From positions 84,851-148,850 of the forward strand of contig JAXLQK010000015.1 in assembly GCA_046331665.1 (NCBI GenBank): a DNA stretch of 64,000 bases, read 5' to 3'. The DNA comes from CAWBAT01 sp046331665 (GTDB taxonomy: Bacteria; Acidobacteriota; Terriglobia; Versatilivoradales; Versatilivoraceae). This document shows positions 50,461-60,434 of this stretch, piece after piece (position 1 is the stretch's first letter; each line of letters begins with the position of its first letter). Below the pieces are notes generated by a model. The model was not told the DNA's origin, ran no database searches, and saw only the letters and a list, made by a program, of their open reading frames with translations. The translations under genes and the position numbers were made by a program.

Positions 50461-51675
50461 TCACGTCTGAATCATACTGCTTAAGTTGAAAATCGGTAAA
50501 TAGAGCGCAATCAAAACAAACGCGACAATGGTCGCCAGGATCACCAGGAGGATGGGTTCAATATAGGTGAATATCTGATTGAGCTTGGTATTCACTTCCT
50601 CATCGTAAAAATCAGCCACATGCCGCAGCATCTCGCTCAAAGAGCCTGTCGACTCCCCGACCTGCACCATTTCCACTGCCAGTTCGGGAACAACGGGGGT
50701 TGACTCGAAACTCTTCGAGAGCGAATGTCCTTCCCGGACCGAGCCGATCGCCGAGCGCACGGCATTGGTCACCAATCGATTTCCGGTGGAGTCAGCCACA
50801 ATTTCCAGGGCGTTGACCAGAGGGATTCCTCCCGACAGCAGTGTCGAGAGTGTGCGGCTTAATTGGGAGAATGCAAATTTGTTGATGACGTCTCCGATGA
50901 TGGGCAATCTCAATTTCAGCGTGTCCAGCGCCATACCGCCTCTGGCACTGCGGCTCCAAAGGCGAACCCCTACCACGAGCCCGGTCAGGATAATGACGCC
51001 GGTCATCAGTTGCGAACGGATGGTACGAGAAATGGCGATCAACAGCATCGTCACATCCGGCAGTCTGGCATTGAGTCCTTCGTAAAAGGTCGCGAACTGA
51101 GGCACAACCACCGAGAGGAGGTAGGTGACCAACACCACCAGGAGGACCGCCAGAATCAGCGGATACGTCACAGCCGATTTGATTTTGGACCTGGTTGAAT
51201 CAATCGTCCTCTGATATTCGATGTAACGCCGGATGACTTCTTCCAGGTTGCCGCTTTTCTCACCCGCATAGAGCGAAGCGGTATAAACTTTGGGAAAAAC
51301 TCCCTGGGCTTCAAAAGCTTCGGAGAGCAGAGCGCCGGATTTAACGCGGGCGGAAATGTCCGTCAGCAAGGCCTGAAAACGGGGATTCTTGACCCGTTGG
51401 GTGAGCAGTTCGAGAGATTTCAGAATGGGCAGCCCGGCATGAATGAGAGCCAGAAACTGCTGGTTGTAGATGATGAATTCCGTATTCTTGATTTTCTTGG
51501 GGCGGCTCTGGACACCCAACCCCAAGGCGAGAATCCCACCTCTCGCCGAAATGGAATAAACGTAATACCCCTGTTCATTCAAGCGGTGGCGGAGGTCCGA
51601 TTCAGATGGAGAATTAAAAGTGCCCGTCAGCACCTCTCCATTGCTGGTTGCATAGCGACAGTGAAATTCAGCCAT
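50461..51675 (-). CDS. pilC: GspF/PilC-type inner-membrane platform protein
   Basis: 404 residues from ATG 51675 (a TTG at 51684 is the only other in-frame choice). Two GspF domains: EFIIYNQQFLALIHAGLPIL opens the first, FAFSQLSRTLSTLLSGGIPL the second, each with GE(K/S)SG/TG motifs (LYAGEKSGNLEEVI; VQVGESTGSLSEML). Three membrane segments (about 168-192, 217-240, 380-402). It forms the rotor-like platform for the pilus ATPase. First gene of the operon gspF/pilC-pilB-pilM-pilN-pilO-PilP-like-pseudopilin. Confidence 0.93.
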   Translation of the reverse strand: MAEFHCRYATSNGEVLTGTFNSPSESDLRHRLNEQGYYVYSISARGGILALGLGVQSRPKKIKNTEFIIYNQQFLALIHAGLPILKSLELLTQRVKNPRFQALLTDISARVKSGALLSEAFEAQGVFPKVYTASLYAGEKSGNLEEVIRRYIEYQRTIDSTRSKIKSAVTYPLILAVLLVVLVTYLLSVVVPQFATFYEGLNARLPDVTMLLIAISRTIRSQLMTGVIILTGLVVGVRLWSRSARGGMALDTLKLRLPIIGDVINKFAFSQLSRTLSTLLSGGIPLVNALEIVADSTGNRLVTNAVRSAIGSVREGHSLSKSFESTPVVPELAVEMVQVGESTGSLSEMLRHVADFYDEEVNTKLNQIFTYIEPILLVILATIVAFVLIALYLPIFNLSSMIQT

Positions 51676-51814
51676 AATAGACAATTGGGGATGAGTTAGG
51701 ATTCTTCCATGCAGCGGGAGAAACGCAGGCCAATCTTCATTTTAGCCTCGATAGCAGGGGCAACTTGCCGTGTCGGGCCGTGAACGATCTCCCATTCTTC
51801 CTACTTATCGGCTA

Positions 51815-52531
51815 TTATCCACCCGAATCCATGCCTGAATCTTTATCATTTTCGAGGACTTCGACACCGGGCGGGATTTTAAAATCAAATAGACTGGATT
51901 TAGTCCCCTGGTTTTCCTGGATGTGGGTGAACACGAATTCGCTGGTGGCGCCGTCGATCTCAAAAACGGTAACCCGCTGAAGTTGAAAATGATAGGGGTC
52001 AAATTCCATAAGGATTTTGGAAAATTCGTCGATACCTTGCTTAGGGTAGGCATAGATCATCTTGTTTCCGGGGAAGACGGGCTCCAGGTCAGAAGCCCAT
52101 TCAATTTTGGAAAAATCTCTTTTCAAATTGCCCTTTCCCAGCAGGAACAAGAAGGGGATGCGCTGATCATTACTCTCGCGAACCCTGGTTTTTTGAACCT
52201 GGCGCTCCCCCGGAAGGTAGAAGTAGATCACTTTCCCGTTTGAAATAAACAATTTCTCGGTGGGGGTTTTATACTCCCAACGCATCATGCCGGGGCGTCT
52301 TAAATAGAGAATTCCGGCTTCTGTCTTTGGCGCTCTCCGGGAGTTTTTGTAATTCTGGAAGAACTCCATTTTAAGATCTTGGACAGAAGCATATCTTTTC
52401 TGTAACGATTTGATGGAGTTTTCCAGGTCCGGATCCGTAGTATCTGCAAAGACCCCGATGGAAGCTGCCAGAAAAAAAATGAAGGACAATTTTCGGACCC
52501 AGAGAGCCCGTAAGCAAATAACCGATTTCAT
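51815..52531 (-). CDS. lolA: LolA-type outer-membrane lipoprotein carrier
   Basis: 238 residues. Signal peptide to about residue 29 (FFLAASIGVFA-D). LolA features: SIKSLQKRYASVQDLKMEFF near the mature start, then GILYLRRPGMMRWEYKTPTEKLFISNGK, the classic motif of the half-barrel, and FLFLLGKGNLKRDF. It ferries lipoproteins through the periplasm to the outer membrane, which is the best single sign of a diderm host. Separate from the pilus operon by 140 bases, divergent to the gene at 52652. Confidence 0.88.
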   Translation of the reverse strand: MKSVICLRALWVRKLSFIFFLAASIGVFADTTDPDLENSIKSLQKRYASVQDLKMEFFQNYKNSRRAPKTEAGILYLRRPGMMRWEYKTPTEKLFISNGKVIYFYLPGERQVQKTRVRESNDQRIPFLFLLGKGNLKRDFSKIEWASDLEPVFPGNKMIYAYPKQGIDEFSKILMEFDPYHFQLQRVTVFEIDGATSEFVFTHIQENQGTKSSLFDFKIPPGVEVLENDKDSGMDSGG

Positions 52532-52651
52532 CGCATGGCGCCCAAAAGGCTTCTGGCAAGAAACAGCGCAGAGGAAGCTCCCTCTCCGTACACTATATCA
52601 TAACCCTTTCATGATTCCCTCGCGGAGCAATTTGCAGCAAGAGACAAGCAA

Positions 52652-54802
52652 ATGAAGCAAGTATTCATCAAACAAGGCCGTGTGCTGGTGGAGGAAGTTC
52701 CCGCTCCCGTCGCTGACGACAATCACCTGCTCGTTGAAGTGGCCTATTCATTGATCAGTTCCGGGACGGAATCCGCCGGAGTCTCGCAGTCCCAGCAATC
52801 GATGGTGGGGCGCGCCCTGAAGCAACCCGAGTTGGTGCAGAAACTGGTTCAAAAAGTCGCCCAGGAAGGAATCGCCCGCTCCTGGCAGTCCATTCGCGGC
52901 CAATTGGACAGCGGGAATCCGACCGGCTACTCCTGTTCCGGAACCGTGATTCAGGTGGGAAAAAACCTCCAGGGATTTCAGCCGGGAATGCGGGTTTCCT
53001 GCGCGGGGGCCGCCAATGCCAACCACGCCGAAATCGTCTCGGTCCCCGCCAACCTTGCAGTGACGATACCCGAAAGATGCGACTTGCGCGACGCAGCCTC
53101 CGTCGCTTTGGGCTCGATCGCCCTCCACGGCGTTCGCCAGGCAAAGCCCGGTTTAGGAGAAACCGTCGCCGTCATTGGCTTAGGACTGGTGGGGCAGTTG
53201 ACAGCGCAACTCCTAACTCTTTCTGGAGTCAGAGTGATTGGAATGGACCTGGTACCCTCTCGAGTGGCCCGCGCCAGAGAACGGGGAATGTATGCGGGAA
53301 TTGAAATGGAGGGGGATCCCACCGATTCCATCTCTCAGCTCACTGCGGGGCTGGGAGTGGACGCTACGATCATCACGGCCGCGCATCCCGGCAGTGAAAT
53401 TGTCCAGCAGGCGATGCTGATTACTCGCAAAAAAGGGCGCATCGTTGTAGTAGGTGATGTCGGCCTGGCACTCCAACGTTCTCCCTTTTATGAAAAGGAA
53501 ATTGAATTTCTCATTTCCTGCTCCTATGGACCGGGACGCTACGACAGCCGTTACGAGAATCAAGGAGTTGATTATCCTGTTGCCTACGTGCGCTGGACGG
53601 AAAATCGCAATATGCAGGAGTACCTGAAACTGCTGGCCGAGAAACGTCTGGATTTCGCCGGATTAATCGACAGGGAATTTCCGGTTCACGAGGCGGATAA
53701 GGGCTTCCAAGCCTTGCAGGAAGATCATCCCCGCCCTCTGGCTGTCGTCCTGAGCTACCCGAAATCTGACGAGGCAACACTCGCCACCAAATTAAAATCG
53801 ACCATCCCCGTTTCCCCGCGTGCCAGCCAGAAGGACAAAATCGGGATGGCGGTTATTGGCGCGGGAGGCTTTGCCCGGGGGACCCATTTGCCTAACTTGC
53901 GTTCGCTTGAGAAATTCTACAACACTCAAGCCATCGTCTGTCGCCGGGAAGCCAATGCCAGAAATGCCGCCCAACACTTTGGCGCCCGCCTGGCCTCCAC
54001 CGCCCACGGGAAGTGATCAAGATCCCTCGGTTGACGCCGTCTTGATTTGTACCCGGCATAACAGGCATGCCGATTTGACCCTGCAGGCGCTCCAGGCCGG
54101 GAAGCGTCCTGGTTGAAAAGCCGCTGGCTCTTGAGCGGAGTGAACTGGAGAAAATCGAATCATTTTTCGCTTTACGGTCCGCAAAGAATCCGCCTCCTGT
54201 GCTGCTGACCGGTTTCAATCGCCGGTTTTCACCTTCGCCCGACAAATCTCTCAATGGATCCAGGACCGCCACAGTCCCATGATGCTCAACTATCGCATCA
54301 ATGCCGGCTATCTCCGCCGGATCACTGGGTGCACGGTGAGGAGGGCGGCGGACGCAATCGCGGCGAAGCATGCCACATTTATGATCTCTTCGGATTCTTG
54401 ACAGGACAACCCGTCAAACGCGTTCACGCCCAGCCGATTGCATCGCCTGGCGGGCTGTATAGCCCCTCTGACAACTTTGTCGCCACTCTCAACTTCGCGG
54501 ATGGATCGGTCGCAACACTTACTTATACGGCCATGGGGGCGAAGGACCACCCCAAGGAACTTCTCGAAATTTATTGCGAAGGCAAGGTCATTGTCATGGA
54601 GGATTTCAAGAAACTTTGGCTGAAGGGTGCTCGTTCGGCCCAGCGGGAATCCCGGATAGCCGACAAAGGGCATCGGGAAGAACTGCTGGCCTTTGCTTCA
54701 GCCATTCAACGTGGCGGCGAGCCTCCGATCCCGCTTTGGCAGCAAGTGCAGGCGACCCGGATCGCCATCGAAATCGAAGAGCAGATTGCAGGATCCAAGT
54801 AA
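52652..54802 (+). CDS. Fused zinc-type alcohol dehydrogenase/Gfo-Idh-MocA oxidoreductase, frameshifted
   Basis: The first frame (52652-54016) holds an MDR dehydrogenase (about 1-370: SYSLISSGTESAGVSQSQQS, NPTGYSCSGTVIQVG, NAD fold VAVIGLGLVGQLTAQLL). The second, a Gfo/Idh/MocA domain, begins about residue 395 (GMAVIGAGGFARGTHLPNL). It breaks near 54012, passes through frames giving DPSVDAVLICTRHNRHADLT and VLLTGFNRRFSP, and ends in the frame 54254-54802 (GGGRNRGEACHIYDLFGFLT; NFADGSVATLTYTAMG). The fused pair is known from polysaccharide loci, where it oxidises or epimerises a nucleotide sugar; the substrate is unknown. TAA abuts the ATG of the next gene, so it belongs to the cluster. Confidence 0.85.
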
Positions 54803-56701
54803 ATGTGCGGCATCGTCGGTGCAGTTGTTTTCACTTCCAGTCCCTTCCAAATTGAGGAGCCTTACCTCGTCCGGATGCGGGATACCATGCATTTGCGCGG
54901 CCCGGACGGCCAGGGGGCTTGGATTTCTCCCAACCGCAAAGTCGGCTTGGGGCATCGCCGCCTCTCTATCATCGATCTCTCCGACGCCGCCTCACAACCC
55001 ATGTCCAACGAGGATGGAACAATGTGGGTTTCCTTCAACGGAGAAATCTACAACCATGCGGAAATTCGCGCCGAATTGGAGTCCCTTGGAGGCCATCGCT
55101 GGAAAACGGATCACTCCGATACCGAAGTCATTCTGCACGCCTTTGAACAATGGGGAATCGATTGTGTCGAGCGGTTTCGCGGCATGTTCGCCATAGCCTT
55201 GTGGGATGAAAGCCGGCAGGAACTATGGTTGATCCGTGATCGCCTCGGAATCAAGCCCCTTTACTACAGCGTCCACCATCAACGGTTCACCTTTGCCTCG
55301 GAGATCAAGGCGCTGCTTCAGGATCCCGAACAGCCTCGAGCGGTTAACGAAGAAGGCTTCTACCATTACCTATCGTTTCTCACGGTTCCCGCCCCGCAGA
55401 CCCTGTTTGAAGGGATTCGCAAACTGCCCTGCGGGACATGGCTGAAGGTAGACCGGGAAGGTCGACTCACGGAACAGCGGTATTGGGATGTCTGGGACCA
55501 TGCACAACCACTAAAAACCCAAAACGAGAAAGAATTGTCCGAGCTCATCCTCTCTGAATTGCGCACGGCCGTGAGAATTCACAAGGTGAGCGACGTACCG
55601 GTGGGGGTGTTCTTGTCGGGAGGGATTGATTCCAGCGTCAACGCCGCCTTGTTTTCGGAGAGTGGGAATGGGCAAGTAAAAACTTTCAGCATCGGATACC
55701 AGGGTGGATACCAGAGCACTCCCGACGAATTGCCCTATGCCCGGATGATCGCCGAAAAAGTCCATGCCGATCACCACGAACGCCTGCTGAGCGCCCGCGA
55801 TTTGATCGACTTCCTTCCGGAAATGATCCGCCTGCAGGATGAGCCCATTGCAGATCCTGTCTGCGTCCCTGTCTACTACGTTTCCAAACTGGCCCGTGAG
55901 CACGGGGTCGTCGTGTGCCAGGTCGGCGAAGGGGCTGATGAATTGTTTTGGGGATATCCGGGATGGAAGGACTCCCTGCGCCTGCAGAGTTATGACGACT
56001 GGCCGGTTCCAAATTCATTGAAGCGGGTTGGACTGGCTGGGCTTCGAGTGATGGGAAAGGACAACGGCTTTCCTTACGAATGGCTGCGGCGCGGCGCGGA
56101 AAATCTTCCCATCTTCTGGGGCGGCGCAGAAGCCTTCACGGAAACGGGGAAGAAGAAACTGTTGTCCCGGCGTCTGCAAGCCCGGTTTACAACATATTCT
56201 TCCTGGGAAGCACTTCGCCCCCTCTATCGACGATTCAAAGAAACCGCCTGGGACACCTCGCATTTAAACTGGATGACCTATCTTGATTTGAATCTCAGAC
56301 TGCCTGAATTGCTTCTCATGAGGGTCGATAAGATGAGTATGGGGGTGAGCCTGGAGGGACGCGTGCCTTTCCTGGATCACCGATTTGTCGAAGTGGCAAT
56401 GGGAATCCCCGCGGCCGCCAAAACCAAACACGGCACCTTGAAGTATCTTCTCAAGAAGGCGGTCCGGGGAGTCATTCCGGATGAGTTGATCGACCGCAGG
56501 AAGCAGGGATTTGGTGTCCCGATTTACGAATGGTTTTTTGGAGAATTAGGACAACGGGCCCGACAGGACTTGAACCAGTATTGTGAGAGTACGGACCTGC
56601 TCAACCCGGTGGAAGTCAACCGGCTCATGGACCAGGGTTACCATTCGCAGGCCTGGGTGCTCTTGAATTTTGCGCTGTGGTGGAAGGAATACATCGCCTG
56701 A
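54803..56701 (+). CDS. asnB: Asparagine synthetase (glutamine-hydrolysing)-like amidotransferase
   Basis: 632 residues, intact. Class II glutamine amidotransferase: Cys2 nucleophile (MCGIVGAV), RGPDGQG, SFNGEIYNHAEIR, LIRDRLGIKPLYY. Synthetase domain: pyrophosphatase loop VFLSGGIDSSVNAA, VCQVGEGADELFWGYPG, GRVPFLDHRFVEVAM, DRRKQGFGVPIYEWF. In polysaccharide clusters such proteins amidate sugar acids or peptide side groups rather than make free asparagine; here the neighbours (flippase, methyltransferases) support that reading. Start directly after TAA of the previous gene; stop overlaps the flippase ATG. Confidence 0.92.
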   Translation: MCGIVGAVVFTSSPFQIEEPYLVRMRDTMHLRGPDGQGAWISPNRKVGLGHRRLSIIDLSDAASQPMSNEDGTMWVSFNGEIYNHAEIRAELESLGGHRWKTDHSDTEVILHAFEQWGIDCVERFRGMFAIALWDESRQELWLIRDRLGIKPLYYSVHHQRFTFASEIKALLQDPEQPRAVNEEGFYHYLSFLTVPAPQTLFEGIRKLPCGTWLKVDREGRLTEQRYWDVWDHAQPLKTQNEKELSELILSELRTAVRIHKVSDVPVGVFLSGGIDSSVNAALFSESGNGQVKTFSIGYQGGYQSTPDELPYARMIAEKVHADHHERLLSARDLIDFLPEMIRLQDEPIADPVCVPVYYVSKLAREHGVVVCQVGEGADELFWGYPGWKDSLRLQSYDDWPVPNSLKRVGLAGLRVMGKDNGFPYEWLRRGAENLPIFWGGAEAFTETGKKKLLSRRLQARFTTYSSWEALRPLYRRFKETAWDTSHLNWMTYLDLNLRLPELLLMRVDKMSMGVSLEGRVPFLDHRFVEVAMGIPAAAKTKHGTLKYLLKKAVRGVIPDELIDRRKQGFGVPIYEWFFGELGQRARQDLNQYCESTDLLNPVEVNRLMDQGYHSQAWVLLNFALWWKEYIA

Positions 56702-57999
56702 TGGAAAAGACAGGGATTTTGGCCGACACGCAACGCCTGTTTCTGCGCGTATCCGAGCATCGTATTTACTCCAGAATCGTTCACTCCGATCTGGTCCGCA
56801 AAATTGCGGAGACCTTTGCGACCCGCGTCCTCTTGATCGGAGTGAGCCTGATCACCTCGATCATCGTCGCCAGGATCCTGGGGCCTGGAGGAAGAGGCTT
56901 GTATGCCGTAGCGCTGACCATCAGCACTCTTGGAACACAATTCTGCAACCTGGGCCTCCATACCTCGAACACGTATTTTGTCGCCCGCAACAAATTAGAT
57001 ATCGGCATGCTGGTGGGCAACTCCCTCTTCGTGAGTCTGGTAGTCGCCAGTCTCGGCGTGGGGATGGTGGGAATTGGTTTCGTGACCTGGCCCCATCTGG
57101 CCCCACTGCATGGAACCCTTCTGGGTCTCTCTCTGCTTTCTGTCCCGCTCGGGCTGGCTTATCTGCTGCTCCAAAACCTGCTTTTGGGCGTGCATGAGGT
57201 CCGGCGGTATAACCAGATTGAAGTTCTCACTAAACTGCTTTGTGTGGCGCTGATGGGTCTGGTGATCTTCTTCCATTGGGTGACGGTTGAAACGGTATTC
57301 ACCACGGGCCTGGTGGCCGTCTTCGTCAGTTTGTTCTGGACTCTCGCCACGTTGCGGCGTCACATGGAAAGCCGTCTTTCCCTTTCCTGGACGTTCTTCC
57401 GGGAAAATCTCAAATACGGGACCAAGGCTTACCTGTCCTCTTTCTTTGCCTATCTCATGCTGCGGGTTGACCTCTTGATGGTTCAGTATCTGCTCGGGGC
57501 CGAGTCGGCCGGACAGTACTCGGTCGCGGCCAGCATGATCGATATGGTGTATATCTTCCCGGCGGTCGTTGGAACGATCCTTTTCCCCCGCCTCTCCGCT
57601 TTAAAGAGCAACGCTGAGCAATGGCGTTTATGCCTTCGAGCGACCCTCTTTGTCGGCTTGTTGATGCTGCCTTTGGCGGGCCTGGCCGCTGTTCTGGTTC
57701 ATCCCATTGTCACCCTGTTGTTTGGGAAATCCTTCCTGCCCGCCGTTCCAGCCTTTCTCTGGCTGCTGCCGGGGATTATTTTTTATGGGGCGGCCTTCTC
57801 CCTCCAGTATCTCCTGAGCACGGGCCTTCCCCGATTCGTCCTTTGGATTTGGGTCATCATCGTCGGCGTCAACATCGGGCTTAATCTCATCTTGATCCCC
57901 AGCCATGGGATTATTGGCGCGTCCTGGGTTTCTTCCATCACCTATTTTCTCTGTTTCGTTTTATTCACGGTTTATGCCTGGAGGCGGGCCCATGCCTAG
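56701..57999 (+). CDS. Polysaccharide flippase (Wzx-like)
   Basis: 432 residues from ATG 56701, which shares one base with the asnB stop. About 12-14 hydrophobic segments spread over the length, with the flippase-type opening TFATRVLLIGVSLITSIIVARILGP and a middle YGTKAYLSSFFAYLMLRVD motif characteristic of MOP exporter-family flippases. It moves lipid-linked oligosaccharide across the inner membrane. It is between asnB and a methyltransferase and translated in close coupling. Confidence 0.9.
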   Translation: MEKTGILADTQRLFLRVSEHRIYSRIVHSDLVRKIAETFATRVLLIGVSLITSIIVARILGPGGRGLYAVALTISTLGTQFCNLGLHTSNTYFVARNKLDIGMLVGNSLFVSLVVASLGVGMVGIGFVTWPHLAPLHGTLLGLSLLSVPLGLAYLLLQNLLLGVHEVRRYNQIEVLTKLLCVALMGLVIFFHWVTVETVFTTGLVAVFVSLFWTLATLRRHMESRLSLSWTFFRENLKYGTKAYLSSFFAYLMLRVDLLMVQYLLGAESAGQYSVAASMIDMVYIFPAVVGTILFPRLSALKSNAEQWRLCLRATLFVGLLMLPLAGLAAVLVHPIVTLLFGKSFLPAVPAFLWLLPGIIFYGAAFSLQYLLSTGLPRFVLWIWVIIVGVNIGLNLILIPSHGIIGASWVSSITYFLCFVLFTVYAWRRAHA

Positions 58000-58720
58000 G
58001 AACGTCGAGGACCTCGAAAAGCTCTGGGATGCATCCGCTCGCGCCCATTCTCATAACCGTGTTCTCGCGATCCATTTCACGGAGGACGGGAAGCCGGTGG
58101 ATGCGTCCATTTACCAGGAAATTTTCGACCAGATCGACCGGCTGGTCCAATTCACACCGCAAGACCGCATCCTGGAAGTCGGCGCGGGCTCGGGGCTTCT
58201 CCTGGAGCAGATGGCCCAAAAAGTCCACGAAGCCCATGGAACCGATCTTTCGGCCGAAATGCTGAAGCTGGTCCCGCCCAGGAAGAATATCTTTCTCCAG
58301 CGCATGGATTCCGACCGGTTGCAGTTCACGGATTCCTCATTCGACAAGGTCATTTGTAATGCGGTTTTTCAATGCTTCCCCAACGCGGCTTATGCGGAAC
58401 GCTGTTTGAAGGAAATGATCCGGGTTTGCAAGACCGGAGGCATGATTTACGTCGGAGACATTTTCAACGCCTATCTTAAGGAACCCTATCTTCAACAGTT
58501 CACTCAACCGCCTTCCCTTATCGAACGGTTAAAGCGCCCGATACGGAAGCTCCTTGGTAAGCAGGACCAGAACTACGATTCGCTGTTCTTATACCCATAT
58601 GAACTGGAGGATTGGGCCCGGTCGGCTCAATGCCATGACTTTAAGGCCCTGTTGTCGCTCAGCAGAAAGAAGCCTGTATTGTTCAGGATGTACCGCTTTG
58701 ATGTATTGATTGTGAAGTAA
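57992..58720 (+). CDS. Class I SAM-dependent methyltransferase
   Basis: 242 residues from ATG 57992, overlapping the flippase end by eight bases, with GGAGGC at about 57980. SAM motif I ILEVGAGSGLLLEQMAQ (about residues 54-70), acidic post-I loop GTDLSAEML, and motif IV FDKVICNAVFQCF. The C-terminal part (LKRPIRKLLGKQDQNYD) is unusual for the family and might contact the acceptor. Likely modifies a sugar or an aglycone of the polysaccharide; target unknown. Confidence 0.88.
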   Translation: MPRNVEDLEKLWDASARAHSHNRVLAIHFTEDGKPVDASIYQEIFDQIDRLVQFTPQDRILEVGAGSGLLLEQMAQKVHEAHGTDLSAEMLKLVPPRKNIFLQRMDSDRLQFTDSSFDKVICNAVFQCFPNAAYAERCLKEMIRVCKTGGMIYVGDIFNAYLKEPYLQQFTQPPSLIERLKRPIRKLLGKQDQNYDSLFLYPYELEDWARSAQCHDFKALLSLSRKKPVLFRMYRFDVLIVK

Positions 58721-58743
58721 CGGATGTGGAAGGAAGCTGTCTT

Positions 58744-59691
58744 TTGAAGATCGAGATCCGCCAGATCAACCCCATAGAACTGGATCCGAAGGCATGGAAT
58801 GAATTTGATCTCGCTAGCGCCCAGCCTGCGAACACAACCTATTATGGCGCCCTCTATCGCGGGAGATTGTTGTCGACTCCGCTTTATCTGGAGGCCTGCA
58901 TCGATGGAGAGAAGGTGTCGCAGTGGCTGCTTGCCAAGAACCGGAGCCGGCGCAACCCGCTCTCAGTGACCTTGAACAGTCATTGTGGCCCCCAGGTAAA
59001 GCAAGCTGCCAGTCTTCATTATGACGACATTTTCACGGCCTATCTGGAGTTTATGGAATCCGCGTTGCGCCCGCAAAACATTACGGTGTTAAGCTACGCT
59101 CTCACACGCGGCATCCCGGAATCCGCGTTGCGTCGAGGCGGGTTTCAGCACATTGAGCGGTTTTGTACGTACCTCAACGCACTTGGAGATGATGCCGAAA
59201 TGCTGGCAAGTTTTCACGCCAGCCATCGAAACGATACGCGCCGGGCCATCCGAGAGGGTTTCGCTTATACTCCAACCCTCTCGATAGAAGAGTATTATCA
59301 ACTCTCCAAGGAAACCTACGCGCGTTCAGGACAACCCGGTCCCTCTGAGAAAGAACTCCGCAACATTCAAGAGAGAATGGTCGGCCATGGCAAAGGAATC
59401 ATCTCAGGAGTGAAGGTGAAGGGGGTACTCGCGGCCGCTTCCGTTGTACTCTACCATGCTTGCTACGCCGTCTATTTGTATGGAGCTTCTTCCGCTTCAA
59501 AGGCCCGTGGCGCCACAACGCTTATTCACTACGAAAATATGAAATTCCTGCGGGAACGAGGTGTCTCTTTTTATGACTTTGGGGGGGCCCGCCTGGGGGA
59601 CGATCTCGAAGGCAAGGCCCTGTCGATTTCGGCTTTCAAAGCGAGGTTTGGGGGCAGGTTGGTAGAGGCGTATGGGGGGACATACCGTTGA
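58744..59691 (+). CDS. FemAB/GNAT-like acyltransferase or aminoacyl-transferase
   Basis: About 315 residues from TTG 58744, for which GGAAGGAAG at 58728-58736 is a good Shine-Dalgarno; a GTG at 58726 is the alternative. Layout: two GNAT-like halves. FHASHRNDTRRAIREGFAYT is the FemAB-like region that binds the acyl/aminoacyl donor. HACYAVYLYGASSASKARGA then LIHYENMKFLRERGVSFYDF and FKARFGGRLVEAYGG near the C-terminus are the family signature of peptidoglycan/lipid-linked aminoacyl transferases such as FemX. In this cluster it may add an amino acid to a lipid-linked sugar; that is inference. Confidence 0.82.
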   Translation: MKIEIRQINPIELDPKAWNEFDLASAQPANTTYYGALYRGRLLSTPLYLEACIDGEKVSQWLLAKNRSRRNPLSVTLNSHCGPQVKQAASLHYDDIFTAYLEFMESALRPQNITVLSYALTRGIPESALRRGGFQHIERFCTYLNALGDDAEMLASFHASHRNDTRRAIREGFAYTPTLSIEEYYQLSKETYARSGQPGPSEKELRNIQERMVGHGKGIISGVKVKGVLAAASVVLYHACYAVYLYGASSASKARGATTLIHYENMKFLRERGVSFYDFGGARLGDDLEGKALSISAFKARFGGRLVEAYGGTYR

Positions 59692-60434
59692 ATTCCTTAA
59701 GGCAAGAGCTCTTCCATAATTATAAAAGGATTCACGGGGATTTCACCGTGGACACCAACGTCAGCTGGGAAGAGAAGCTCGACTGGTTCAGAGATTTGTA
59801 CGGAATGAATTATTCGAGTGTGATCACCAATCCCAACGCTCGCGTGCTGGAGGTGGGATGCAACCAGGGTTTTTTCCTCAAAGTTCTCTCGGAGCAAGGG
59901 TTCAAGAATCTCTATGGGATTGATCTGTCTCCGGAGGATGTAGAGATCGCGAAAACAAAGGGAGGATTGGCCAATGTTTTTGTCGCCGATCTGCATCAGT
60001 TTCTCTGCAACTCCCCCCTCAAGTTCGATGTCATCTTAGCGAAGGATGTGCTGGAACACGTGGAAAAGTCCCAGCTCTTGAGTTTCGTAACAACCATCAA
60101 GGATGCCTTGGCTCCCGGCGGTCTGGTGTTGTTTCAGGTACCGAATATGGACTGGCTCTATAGTTCGCATGAGCGCTTTATGGATTTAACCCATGAAGTG
60201 GGATTTACTCCGCAGAGCCTTGGGCAACTCCTGCGTTTACATTTTCACCAGGTGGAAATCCGCAAAGTCAGCTATCTCTTTCCCAAGAATTGGAAACAAA
60301 GACTGCTCTGGGGGCCGTTTAGAAAGCTCTACCTTTCGGGACTGCGCTTTCATCTGAAGGTCATGGGTGAGGGGGCCTCTGAACTCTGGTTTGACTGTCG
60401 TGAAATTCTGGGGATTGGCCGGAACCAACCATGA
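59688..60434 (+). CDS. Class I SAM-dependent methyltransferase
   Basis: 248 residues from TTG 59688, overlapping the FemAB-like gene stop (TTGA). Motif I VLEVGCNQGFFLKVLSEQG, motif II-like YGIDLSPEDVEIAK, motif IV FDVILAKDVLEHVEKS, GGLVLFQVPNMDWLYSSHE. It belongs with 2-polyprenyl/glycan-type methyltransferases. SAM-binding looks complete. Substrate unknown. Stop overlaps the next ATG by four bases. Confidence 0.88.
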   Translation: MNSLRQELFHNYKRIHGDFTVDTNVSWEEKLDWFRDLYGMNYSSVITNPNARVLEVGCNQGFFLKVLSEQGFKNLYGIDLSPEDVEIAKTKGGLANVFVADLHQFLCNSPLKFDVILAKDVLEHVEKSQLLSFVTTIKDALAPGGLVLFQVPNMDWLYSSHERFMDLTHEVGFTPQSLGQLLRLHFHQVEIRKVSYLFPKNWKQRLLWGPFRKLYLSGLRFHLKVMGEGASELWFDCREILGIGRNQP

